DNA from: UBA668 sp052034175
GTDB taxonomy: Bacteria > Actinomycetota > Acidimicrobiia > Acidimicrobiales > Ilumatobacteraceae
Direction: 5' to 3'
NCBI GenBank assembly: GCA_052034175.1
Contig: JBPOIX010000122.1
Span: 1-18,073, forward strand
Length of the DNA stretch: 18,073 nt
Part shown: positions 1-8,900 of the stretch, one piece after another
Layout of the letters: the number at the start of each line of letters is the position of its first letter
Numbering within the stretch: the stretch's first letter is position 1
Program-made: the position numbers and the translations under genes
Notes under the pieces: model-generated
Seen by the model: the letters and a program-made list of their open reading frames with translations, nothing else
Told to the model about the DNA's origin: nothing
Database searches by the model: none

Positions 1-2725
1 TCTGCTTCGCGGCGAGCCCGGTACGCACAACGACGCCGTCGGTGGACACTTGGGTCCAGGTGGATTGGTTGCGCGACGCGCTCAGGTAGCCGCCACCGGC
101 GATCGTGCCGGCGGTGCCGTCCATCTGGAACGACTCGAACACCTGGCCTTGCAGCCAGTCCTCATCATTGACAGTGGTACCGCTGGTCCCTTCAGAGGTG
201 GTGGTCCACGACTTGGTGAGGGTGACGGTCTTCGTGCCACCACCGCCGGCCTTGTCGCCATGCATCCCTTGGAAGTAGCGGGCGATCGTCACCGTCTTGG
301 TCGACCCCGACCCGACGGTGGTGGTCACCTGGGCATAGCCGCGCCACTGACCCCACGACACGTCGTCAACCCCGGGGGTGTCGACCCACCAATCATCACC
401 ATCGTGATGCCACGCCGCACCCGAGTACGTGTAGTCGTAGACAACGACCGGGGTGAGCGCGTCACCAGTGGTGCCGTTGTCCGGGTTCGTGACCAGATCA
501 CGCACCGACACAGTGTTGACGACCCACCGTCGATAGACACCCCAGCCCGAGCCACCACCGGTGAACCCGGCGTACATCGGGTAGCAGTTCGTGGTGTTCG
601 TCGACCAGTTCGGATTCGACAACGAACACGTCGGCGACTCGTACGCGACATCGATCCGCTGGCCGAGAGCGTCGGTGATCCGATCGATCCGATACTGGTT
701 CATGTACGGCACCCCACCCGCAGGGTTGCCATCGCGACGGTTCTGCAACGGCTCCCCACCGAACTCGACACCCAGATCCAGCGGCGTCACATACACAGGT
801 GGCGGCGACGTCGGGGTCACCCGATAGATCGAGTACAGCCACAGCTTCTCGTTCCCACCGTCACCAGGGTCGGGCAGCGAGTGGAACAGCCGCCACTGGT
901 TCACATTCACCCACGCCGACCCATCCGCAGAGGTCTGCGTCGTGACCACCGCCAGCCGCTTGATCGAAAAGAACGACACATCCTTGAAACAGTTCCCCGA
1001 CGGACAGTACAAGTCGGTCGGCACATCCGGATACGACGTGCCGTTCGCGTTCGACACCGTCGGACAGCTCACATCCTGCGCAGTCCACAGCTCACCCGTG
1101 CACCGCTTCACATAGGTGAACACCACCCTCGCCCGGTACCCGGTGATCAACGACGTCGCCGGAGCAGCAGGAGCGTGCTTGCCGTACAGGATCTCCGAGA
1201 GCACGGCGTTCATGTCATAGGTGACCGCCGAATACCCCGACCCGAGGGTGCGGGCCCGGTTTTCGGTGACCTCGTACTTGTAGACCATCACATTGCCGAA
1301 CGGGTCCTCCACCTTGTCCAACAACCACCGATACGGCATGTCCGCGACCCCTGCCGTCACGCACAGTTTGTTCCCCCGCGAGTAGCACGGATCACCCGAG
1401 TTCAAGCCGCGCAGCGGGCGCACAAGCCGCGAGTTCTGGCTCTCGTCCTCACGCCCAAACCAGTAGATCATCCCCTCCGGGGTGGTGACCTTCCAGTGCT
1501 CGTTGGTCCACCAATCACCCGACGGCGAATTGACGCGCTCCACCAGCCAGTCCGGATCGTCCTTCAAACGCCACTGGGTGAAGCTGTTCTGGCCGGAGGC
1601 GACCGATCCGTTGATCGGCACCAGCTCTGACGCGTGACCATTCAACGAGATCGTCGCGTTCTGCACATACCAACACGAATCCGTCGTGCCACCCCCGATC
1701 CGGCTGTCCGTGCACGGCAGATACCGCCGCTCGATGAACCCCTGACCGGCACTGAGGTTCCAACCGAGACCCACCTCACCAGCCTGCGAGTTCACATCCG
1801 ACGTGATCCCATCCACACCCGACGAGTCATACGACAGGGCCACCGACGGCCCCAACCCGTTGAACGCCGGCGGCGTCGCAATCGGATACGAATACGAGAA
1901 CGAACCATTGTTCCCACCCACCTGCCACGACCCCGAATTCGACAACGACGTCGCCTGGAACGAACCCGCCGCCGACGCCAACCCCAACGTCGAACCATCA
2001 CCCGCGAACACCCCAGCCGGACGGGACTCGCCCGCGGGCGCGTCCGCGGTCTGGCCGCCGAGCAGCACCGTCGCCGTCAACGTCCCCGCCTCAAAGTCAT
2101 TCACCACACCAGCCACCACCACCGGGTTGCCACACTCCTTCACCGCAGCCCGCACCACCCGCGGATCACACTCCCACTCCACCAACTGCAACCGCTGCGA
2201 CCAATCCGCCCCCAACGCCCAACGAAACGCCGAATAATCGACCGTCACCTCCACCAACACCCCACCCCTGGCCACCACATCAGCAGGAGGAGTCACACCA
2301 AACGCCAACACCTCACCACCCAACGCCGACACCGTCTCCGCGTCGAACGACTCCAACCGCAACAAGACCTCGGACACCGAACCCCGACCCGGCTCCACCG
2401 GCTCCACCGGCTTCCCATCCACCCCAACACCCGGCTTCGCCTCAACCACCCTCACCGACACCGGCAACCCATCCACCACACCAGGCTCCCCCACCACCGA
2501 CGCCACCACATCCGCCGCCACCGGCACCGGCGTACGCACCTCGCGCGGCACATACGGCACCTCCACCGGCGCCGGAATCACCTCCTCACCCAAACCCCCA
2601 CCAGGCGGCACCTCCAACGAATCCTCCACCACACCCCCCGACCCCTCCGCAGCCAGCGGCGGCGACCACACACCCAACAAGCCGACCGCCAACACCACCG
2701 CCCCCCCACGCCGAGCGGCCCACAC
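1..2725 (-). CDS. Secreted RHS/YD-repeat family protein, N-terminal part (truncated by window edge)
   Basis: The reverse strand is open for 908 codons from a GTG at 2725 to the left edge with no stop, so the C-terminus is missing. Residues 1-27 form a Sec signal peptide: Arg pair, hydrophobic stretch AVVLAVGLLGVW, then SPPLAA. About 250 residues of secreted beta-type sequence follow. The RHS-like part begins near residue 293 with VALSYDSSGVDG and continues with VGLGWNLSAGQGFIERRY, an IYWFG motif near 419, DPFGNVMVYKY near 475, the RHS-like DALGQRIDVAYE near 685, and WRGYAQVTT plus RYFQGMHGDK near 800-825. This order is typical of large actinobacterial RHS proteins, which form a beta cocoon around a variable, often toxic, C-terminal domain. 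Twelve cysteines occur as six close pairs, fitting disulfides outside the cell. Codon use is rich in TTG, GGT and GTG, unlike the neighbours. The family call is firm; a toxin function is inference because the core and tip are off-window. Confidence 0.88.
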   Translation of the reverse strand, partial: MWAARRGGAVVLAVGLLGVWSPPLAAEGSGGVVEDSLEVPPGGGLGEEVIPAPVEVPYVPREVRTPVPVAADVVASVVGEPGVVDGLPVSVRVVEAKPGVGVDGKPVEPVEPGRGSVSEVLLRLESFDAETVSALGGEVLAFGVTPPADVVARGGVLVEVTVDYSAFRWALGADWSQRLQLVEWECDPRVVRAAVKECGNPVVVAGVVNDFEAGTLTATVLLGGQTADAPAGESRPAGVFAGDGSTLGLASAAGSFQATSLSNSGSWQVGGNNGSFSYSYPIATPPAFNGLGPSVALSYDSSGVDGITSDVNSQAGEVGLGWNLSAGQGFIERRYLPCTDSRIGGGTTDSCWYVQNATISLNGHASELVPINGSVASGQNSFTQWRLKDDPDWLVERVNSPSGDWWTNEHWKVTTPEGMIYWFGREDESQNSRLVRPLRGLNSGDPCYSRGNKLCVTAGVADMPYRWLLDKVEDPFGNVMVYKYEVTENRARTLGSGYSAVTYDMNAVLSEILYGKHAPAAPATSLITGYRARVVFTYVKRCTGELWTAQDVSCPTVSNANGTSYPDVPTDLYCPSGNCFKDVSFFSIKRLAVVTTQTSADGSAWVNVNQWRLFHSLPDPGDGGNEKLWLYSIYRVTPTSPPPVYVTPLDLGVEFGGEPLQNRRDGNPAGGVPYMNQYRIDRITDALGQRIDVAYESPTCSLSNPNWSTNTTNCYPMYAGFTGGGSGWGVYRRWVVNTVSVRDLVTNPDNGTTGDALTPVVVYDYTYSGAAWHHDGDDWWVDTPGVDDVSWGQWRGYAQVTTTVGSGSTKTVTIARYFQGMHGDKAGGGGTKTVTLTKSWTTTSEGTSGTTVNDEDWLQGQVFESFQMDGTAGTIAGGGYLSASRNQSTWTQVSTDGVVVRTGLAAKQ

Positions 2726-2731
2726 AACCCG

Positions 2732-2737
2732 ACCCCT
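2732..2737 (-). promoter_or_regulatory. Shine-Dalgarno site of the RHS gene
   Basis: Reading on the minus strand, AGGGGT lies six bases upstream of the GTG at 2725. It selects this GTG over in-frame TTG codons further upstream (for example the one giving LPHTHSGR), which have no such site and would put extra residues before the signal peptide. Confidence 0.6.
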
Positions 2738-2799
2738 ACCAGAGTGTGTGTGTGGCAACCACGGCAAACCCCCAAAGAGAAACCGAGCAATTGCGCCGT

Positions 2800-2828
2800 A
2801 CCATACGACCACCACGTCACGCGGTCAA
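2800..2828 (-). promoter_or_regulatory. Putative sigma-70-type promoter for the RHS gene
   Basis: On the minus strand a -35 box TTGACC (2828-2823, five of six consensus bases) is followed by exactly 17 bases and a -10 box TATGGT (2805-2800, four of six). Transcription would start near 2793, leaving a leader of about 68 bases before the GTG at 2725. The stretch is lower in GC than its surroundings. It implies that the RHS gene can be transcribed independently of the giant gene upstream. Confidence 0.5.
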
Positions 2829-2830
2829 GC

Positions 2831-2858
2831 GGTTGCACTCGGAGTTCGCAGTGCACCC
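2831..2858 (-). terminator. Inverted repeat after the giant gene, possible weak terminator
   Basis: TGCACT (2834-2839) and AGTGCA (2850-2855) are perfect inverted arms around a 10-base loop. The flanking GG and CC extend the stem across one mismatch. It lies 12 bases past the stop codon of the giant gene, where a terminator is expected, but no T-run follows on the minus strand, so it would be an atypical hairpin. It abuts the proposed -35 box of the RHS promoter and could instead be an operator. Confidence 0.3.
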
Positions 2859-2870
2859 AAGCGCACGCCG

Positions 2871-2996
2871 CTACACGCCGCGGCGGCGGGTGCGCACGGA
2901 ACTGGCCACTACGAGGGCCAGGCCGAGCAACAGCAGGCACCACGCCGCGGGCACGAGCACACGGGCCACGCCGCTTCCGCCGCCGGTGCTCGGGAG
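2871..2996 (-). other. LPXTG cell-wall sorting signal of the giant protein
   Basis: The last 41 codons encode LPSTG, a GGSG linker, about 24 hydrophobic residues (starting VARVLVPAAWCLLLLGLAL) and the basic tail RTRRRGV. This is the canonical three-part sortase substrate signal: cleavage between Thr and Gly and covalent attachment to peptidoglycan. No sortase gene is in the window, so a housekeeping sortase elsewhere is implied. Its presence argues strongly for a Gram-positive-type envelope. Confidence 0.9.
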
Positions 2997-5900
2997 CTGC
3001 CGGTCCGGCACCACGGCGTCGTTGCGGATGGCCACCACCACGCCGCCCTGGCCCACGGTGATCGGCACCACCCACAGCACGGCCGTGCCGTCCGGGGCGG
3101 TCCCTGCGACCACGATGTGATGGTCGCCCGGCGGCAGGTCGGTCGGCAGGTGCAGCTCGTACCGCACACGGCCGTTGGCGCCCGCGGCCTGCTCCGCCAG
3201 CAGCAACGGGTCGCTGAAGACTGCGGCCGAGGTGGCGGTTCCGGCCGCGAACCCGCCCACGTCGGCGACGACGGTGTTGCCGGAGAAGAACGTGAACCCC
3301 GCACCCATGCGCACCGTGATCGTGAACGTCTTCGTCACCGAGTTGCCGGCGGCATCGCGGGCGGTGCAGGTGACCGTGGTGGTGGTGCCCACGCCGAACA
3401 GGGAGCCCGAGCCGGGGGTGCAGCGTGCCGCCAGTGTGCCGTCGCGGCTGTCGTGTGCTGTCGGCTGGTTGTAGTACACCGGGATCGAGCCGGACTTCTG
3501 CGACGTGATGATCGTCGGGCTCAGCGGCTGGGTCATCGTCGGGCTGGTGGTGTCCGGGTTGATGGCCCCGCCGAGGTCGAACGTGTACGACACGGACTCC
3601 CTCTGGAGGCGGGGGCAGCCGTCCCAGTCGCACACAAAGAAGCCGGACGTACGGCCGTCGAAGTTGAGGTCCACGCTCAGCGTGCCCGTCACCGTACCCG
3701 TGGCATCGATGGAGCCGCTGGAGCCGCCGGTGATGCCGAACAGGCTGACCTCACCGTCGTACGAACCGGTGACGCCGGTGTTGGCGATGGTCATCGTGGC
3801 CGACCCGTCCCAGGAGACCACGCCGAAGATGTTGCCGTCGGTGCTCGCCGAGCCGGTGAAGCTGAACTTGCCGTCGCTGCGGGCGAAGCCGCTGACGGAC
3901 ACCGAGATGAACCCGAGGTCGATCGTCTTCTTCTTGGAGGCCGGCAGGGTGATCTTGGCGAAGCCGCTCTCCAACGTCACCGCCATCGTGGCGGTCGCCA
4001 GCTCGTGGCCGAACAGTTCGAGCTCGCCGGTGACCTGCCCGCTGAACGTGCCGGCGGTGTCGATGAGCAGCGAGTCGAGCTTCAGCGTGCTGCCACCGAA
4101 CATGTGCACCGCCGGCCCGCCGGCGCCGCTGTTGACGAGCTGCAGCTGAGCGCCGTTGCGGTTCATCTGCAGGCGGAAGGTGGCCTCGTCCGTCTCGAAG
4201 AACGGCCCCAACTCCAGCGCCGGGATGACGAAGTCGTGGCTGAAGGACGTGGCGGTGGTGAACGAGAAGTTCGGCAGGTTGATCGGCTGCGACATGGCGG
4301 GTACACGCAACGAGCCGCCGTTGACAGCGAGGGTGAGCGTGATGCCGTCCGACTGCAAGCGGAACGACGCGTCGCGGATCTCGAACGGGATGTTCGACAA
4401 GCCGAGGCGGGTCGTGGTGGCCGTGATGTCGATGGCGCCGTTCGACGCCACGCTGAACGCCGGCAGGTCGATGCGCCCCATCGTGCCGAGGTCGACGAAG
4501 GGAACGCCGTTGCCGTTGGCCTCGATGGCCAGGCGCAACGCACCCCCAGCGGGCCGCTCGAACACGAGCCTGCCGTTGAGGCGCATCAACCCGAGGTCGA
4601 GCGTGCGGGCATCGAACAGCACGTAGCGGAAGGTGCCGACGTTGATCTCGAACGCCGGGGTGCCGAGGCGCGGCCGCCCCGGCGTGCCGTCAGCCAGCAG
4701 CGGCACGTTGAGCGTGGCGGCCGGCAACGACAGCCGGGCTGTGAGCGCCGGGCCGTTCACCAGCACGCGGGCTGGGCCGACGTTGAGGTTGAGCCCGGTG
4801 GACGAACCGATGCGGAACCCGTTGGTGGAGACGTCGACGATGCCGTCGCTGCCGATGCGGAAGGTGGGCACGACGGCGGAGAACACCACGGTGGTGCCGT
4901 CGCGGTACTCGATGCCGGCGCCGGTGGCCTGGAACCGCACCACGCCCGCGTCGAGCGACAGGCGGTACGTGCCCACCCCGAAGAACGGCGAGCTGCTGCC
5001 GCCGAGGCGGATGCCGTTCGGGGTGCCGATGCTGAAGTGGCCGGTGCCGTCCAGCGACAGCGCCGCCGTCATGTCGAGCTGCCCGATGCCGGGCACCACG
5101 ACCTTGCCGTTCTCCAGCTGCACCGACGCGGTGTTCGTGGCGCCGCTGATCGTGAACTGGGCGCGCAGCGTGCCGCCCAACTCGTAGCCGCCGATCTTCA
5201 GCGTGGTCGGGTTGCCGCTGGCGTCCACAGTGGTGAGCAGCAAGGACCCGGAGATGCCGTTGACGCCCACGGTCAGCGAGCCCCCGGCTTTCAAGGTGGT
5301 GCTCCACAAGGTGTAGCTGGAGTCGGCGCGCACCGTGACCGAGGACCCCGTCTTCTCGAGGAACAGCGACCCGGTGAACGGCACGTTCAGCAGGCGGGCG
5401 TTGGTGAGCACGAAGCCGAGGGAGAAGTTGCCGTTCGGCTGGACGGAACCGCTGACGTCGAGCACGGCCGACGCGGGTGAGCCGGCGCTGACGCTGCGGA
5501 TGCGCACCTTCGCTGCGGCGTCGACGCGATAGCCGTTGCCCACCTTCAGCAGGGTGAGCGTCGCCGAGTCGATCGTGACGTTGGGGATGGTGATGCCGGT
5601 GGCCGAGATGTTGAGCGACTGGATGCCGGTCTCGGTGATGTTGCCGCTGACCCGGGCACTGTTCACGAGCCCGGCGATCGACGTGCGTGCATCCACAGCC
5701 AGGGAGAACTTGTTGCCGCCGAGCAGGGTGAGGTCGGCGCCACCGGTGAGCAGGAACCCGCCGAGGTTGAGGCCACTCGTGTCGAACCGCACGCGCAGGG
5801 TGCCCGTGCCGTCGGTGGACAGCGAGCCGCCGATGACGAACGTGGGCAGGTCGCCTCCTACGACGACCGCGCCGTCGACGGCCACCTTGGTGACCCCACC

Positions 5901-8900
5901 GACACGGCGCACCACCAGGCGGGCGTCGTCGTCGTCGAGGCCGAGCAGGTTCGGCGGCAGCACGCAGGGTGCGGCGGGGTCGATGGCCAGTGGCTTGCCG
6001 GTGCCGGTGAGCACCGCTGCGCCGCTCTCGTCCAGGCGCACACGGCCGATCGCCAGCCGCAGTTCCAGCGCGTCGTCCGGGCCGGTGCACCCGGCGACCG
6101 TGACCGTGGGTGCGGGCGCCGGTGCCGACGCCGCGAGCGCCGCGCCAGGAGCCTGGCCCCCGGTGTCCACTCGCCCGGCCAGCCACGAAGGCAGGGCGAC
6201 CTTGCCGCCGATGCCCATCGATGCCTGCAGCTTGTGGGAGGCGGGGTCTCGCGTGAACTGCAGTGCGAAGCCGCCCTCGACGAACTGGAACCCACCCACG
6301 TCCGGCAGGTCGCCGCCGGAGCCGATGAGCGTGAGCTGGCCGGTGAGGTCGGGGCCGAGCGCGCCGTCGAGCGTCCAGTCCTGCCCCAGCACCGTGGCGA
6401 TGCCGCCCACGTCCAGGCTGAACCCGTCGCCCAGCTTGCGCACCGTGAGCACCGCGTCGCGCACCCCGGTGCCGGCGAACGGGCCGATCTTGCCCACCTC
6501 GGCCGTGGCCGAGAAGTCCGGGCCGAAACCGGTGCCCACCGGGTCGATCGCCAGGTCGAAGCGGGCGTCCTCGACGATGCCGGTCAGGTCCAGCAACGCG
6601 CTCAGGCCCACACCGCCGGAGCGGCGCAGCGGGTCGTCGCTGTCGGGGTCGAAGCCGGGCGTGAACGCACGGAAGCCGAACGAGGCACCGTCGCCGGTGG
6701 CGAGGGAGAAGCTCTCCGGCAGGCCGAGGTCGCGCAGCGCGGCCAGCGCCTCCGCCACGTCCAGCGACACGTCGACACCGGCGCTGGGCACGGGGATGCC
6801 GTCGAGCTTCTCCACCTTCAGTGTGAACGTGCCCTCCACGCCGATCAGCGGGATGCCGGCAGTCACTTCGAGGCCGGCAGCGGTGGCCAGCAGGCGCCCC
6901 TCGCCGATGGGGATCGACAGCAGCCGGGCCACCGGGTCGCTGTCCTCGGTCTGGCGGGTGCCTTCGAACACCCCGGTCACGCTGAACGCGTTCACCCAAT
7001 CGTCGAACGCTTCGTCGCGTGCATCGCCCGCGGGTGCGTCGAACACGGCGGTGAAGCCGGGGATCAGGACGGTCAGTTGCACCGGCGTCTCGGTGGCGAA
7101 CAGGGTGTCGCTGAACTGGTCGAACCACGGCAGTGCCTCGGCCAGGCCGTCGGGGATCGGCGGCAGGTCGCGGATCACGTCCACCGGGTCGGTGATCAGG
7201 CGTGGCACCTCCAGGCGGCCGTTGAGCACGATGCCACCGAAGCGCAACAGGTTGTCGTAGTCCACCTGGCGGGTGAACTGCACCATGTCCGCGTCGGGGG
7301 CCACGGTGGGGTCGTAGCCGGGGGCGCCGGGGTAGCGGCGCTCCACCTTCTGATCCACCAGGGTCTGGTTGCCCGCGGAGGTGACGAACCCGCGCACCTC
7401 GGCCTGCATGCCGAACTGGGTGAACGAGCCGGCGAAGTTGATCGACCAGTTCTGCGACGGCAGCTCGGGGTCGAACGTCGGCAGCGAGCCGCCGTAGAGG
7501 ACCACGTCCAACAGCGTCGGCACCGGCACCTGGATGCCGAACGTCAGCGAGTCGTGGCCACCGAGGGTGACGGTGGTGAGGATCGCCGAGGCGCCCGGGA
7601 TGATCTTGTCCGCCAGGTCCTTGAGGTTCTCGATCACGCTGGTGGTGACCTCGAAGCGCAGGCTGGTGCGGTCGATGGCCACGGTGATCGCGTTCGTCGG
7701 TTCGCCCATCGGGATGCCGAGCATCAGCGGCTGCATCGCCCCTTTGAACGTGAACGACGGGTTGAACTCCTCGCCCGCGGCGGCCAGCGCGGCGGCGCCG
7801 GCGGTGCGGGTGATCTCGAGGAACTCGTTCAGCGCCTCCACACCGTCGCCGAGGTCCATCTGCGCGAGGTCGTCGGAGATGGCCTGCAGCAGCGGCCCGA
7901 CCGTGTCGATCGGGTTGGTCAGCAGCACCCCGAGGCGTGCCTGCAGCAGCGCCACGGTGATGGTGGCCGCGTTCTCGGAGGGGCTGACGATGTCGTCGCC
8001 GTTGGTGTCCAGCACCAGCCGGGAGAGGGCGGACGAGCGGTCGCGTTCCAACGACGAAGCGAGCGCGGCGAGGGCACCCGACGACATGCTGTCGATGAAC
8101 GCGTCGAGGCCGGCAGCGATACCGGTGACGATGCCGTCGGTGTGCAACTGGGCGGACACGGTGACCGCCTCCGGGAACACCACGGCAAACGGGCTACCTG
8201 GCGTGGGGCTCTGGAAGGCGAGGTCGATCTGCGGGTTCAGCGGGTCGCCCAGACTGATCATGATGCCGGCGACGGCCAAGCTGCCGTCGAGCGAGATCGT
8301 GTCGGTGAGCGGGATGCCGAACACCTCCACCTCGCCGCGGCCGATGATCTGCACGCCGGCACTGGCCGAGAGGTTCACCCCAATCGTGACCTTGCCCTTC
8401 AGCATCCCGGCGGCGGCCACATGGGTGAGGTCGCCTTCGAGGGCGAGCGCGAGGCCCTGCGTCCACGTGGGCACCTCGTCGCGAACCGACGGCCCGACCG
8501 CTGCGCGGATGCCCTCCTCGTCGAGCGAGGCGTCGGTGGGCAGGTCGATGATCGCGTTGATCAGCTCCTCCGGGTGGCCTTGCTGCGGCGTGGGCAGGCC
8601 GACCTCGCCGAAGGCGGCGGCGCCAGTGACGGAGGTGAGGATCAGGCCGGTCGGCCCGAGCGGCACGCCGAGCGGGGCGGTCACCCGCAGCAGCACCGGG
8701 CCGTACTCGGTGATCACCAGGTCGGCGCCGGCGTCGATGGCCGGGCTGCTCAGCCCGCCACGGATGCGCCCGTAGACGACCGTCTCCAGCTCGCCGTCGC
8801 GGTTCTCCACCTCGACCGTGCCGAACGTCAGCTCGCCGCTGATGCGGGCTGCCCCGAGGTTGAGTGCGGGCTCGATCGCCAGGCGCACGCCGCTGAGGTT

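Noticed and set aside
39..44. Degenerate Walker A in the LAL regulator (residues 39-46) as a sign of lost ATPase
   Set aside because: AMAGAGKT still satisfies the general P-loop pattern, which allows Ala at the first position, and Walker B is intact. The coordinates given here are residue numbers, not bases.
50..3061. Long plus-strand open frames (50-1630 and 1634-3061)
   Set aside because: Their products are low-complexity Arg/His/Pro-rich. The opposite strand carries a coherent signal peptide and RHS motifs with no stop, so these are antisense shadows.
2578..3633. Minus-strand 351-codon frame bridging the giant gene's end and the RHS start
   Set aside because: It is out of frame with both genes and His/Arg-rich, without a ribosome site or domain.
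4690..7128. Minus-strand 812-codon frame inside the giant gene
   Set aside because: It lies in a different frame of the same strand, with an Arg/Ala/Gly-rich product lacking domains; it is a frame shadow.
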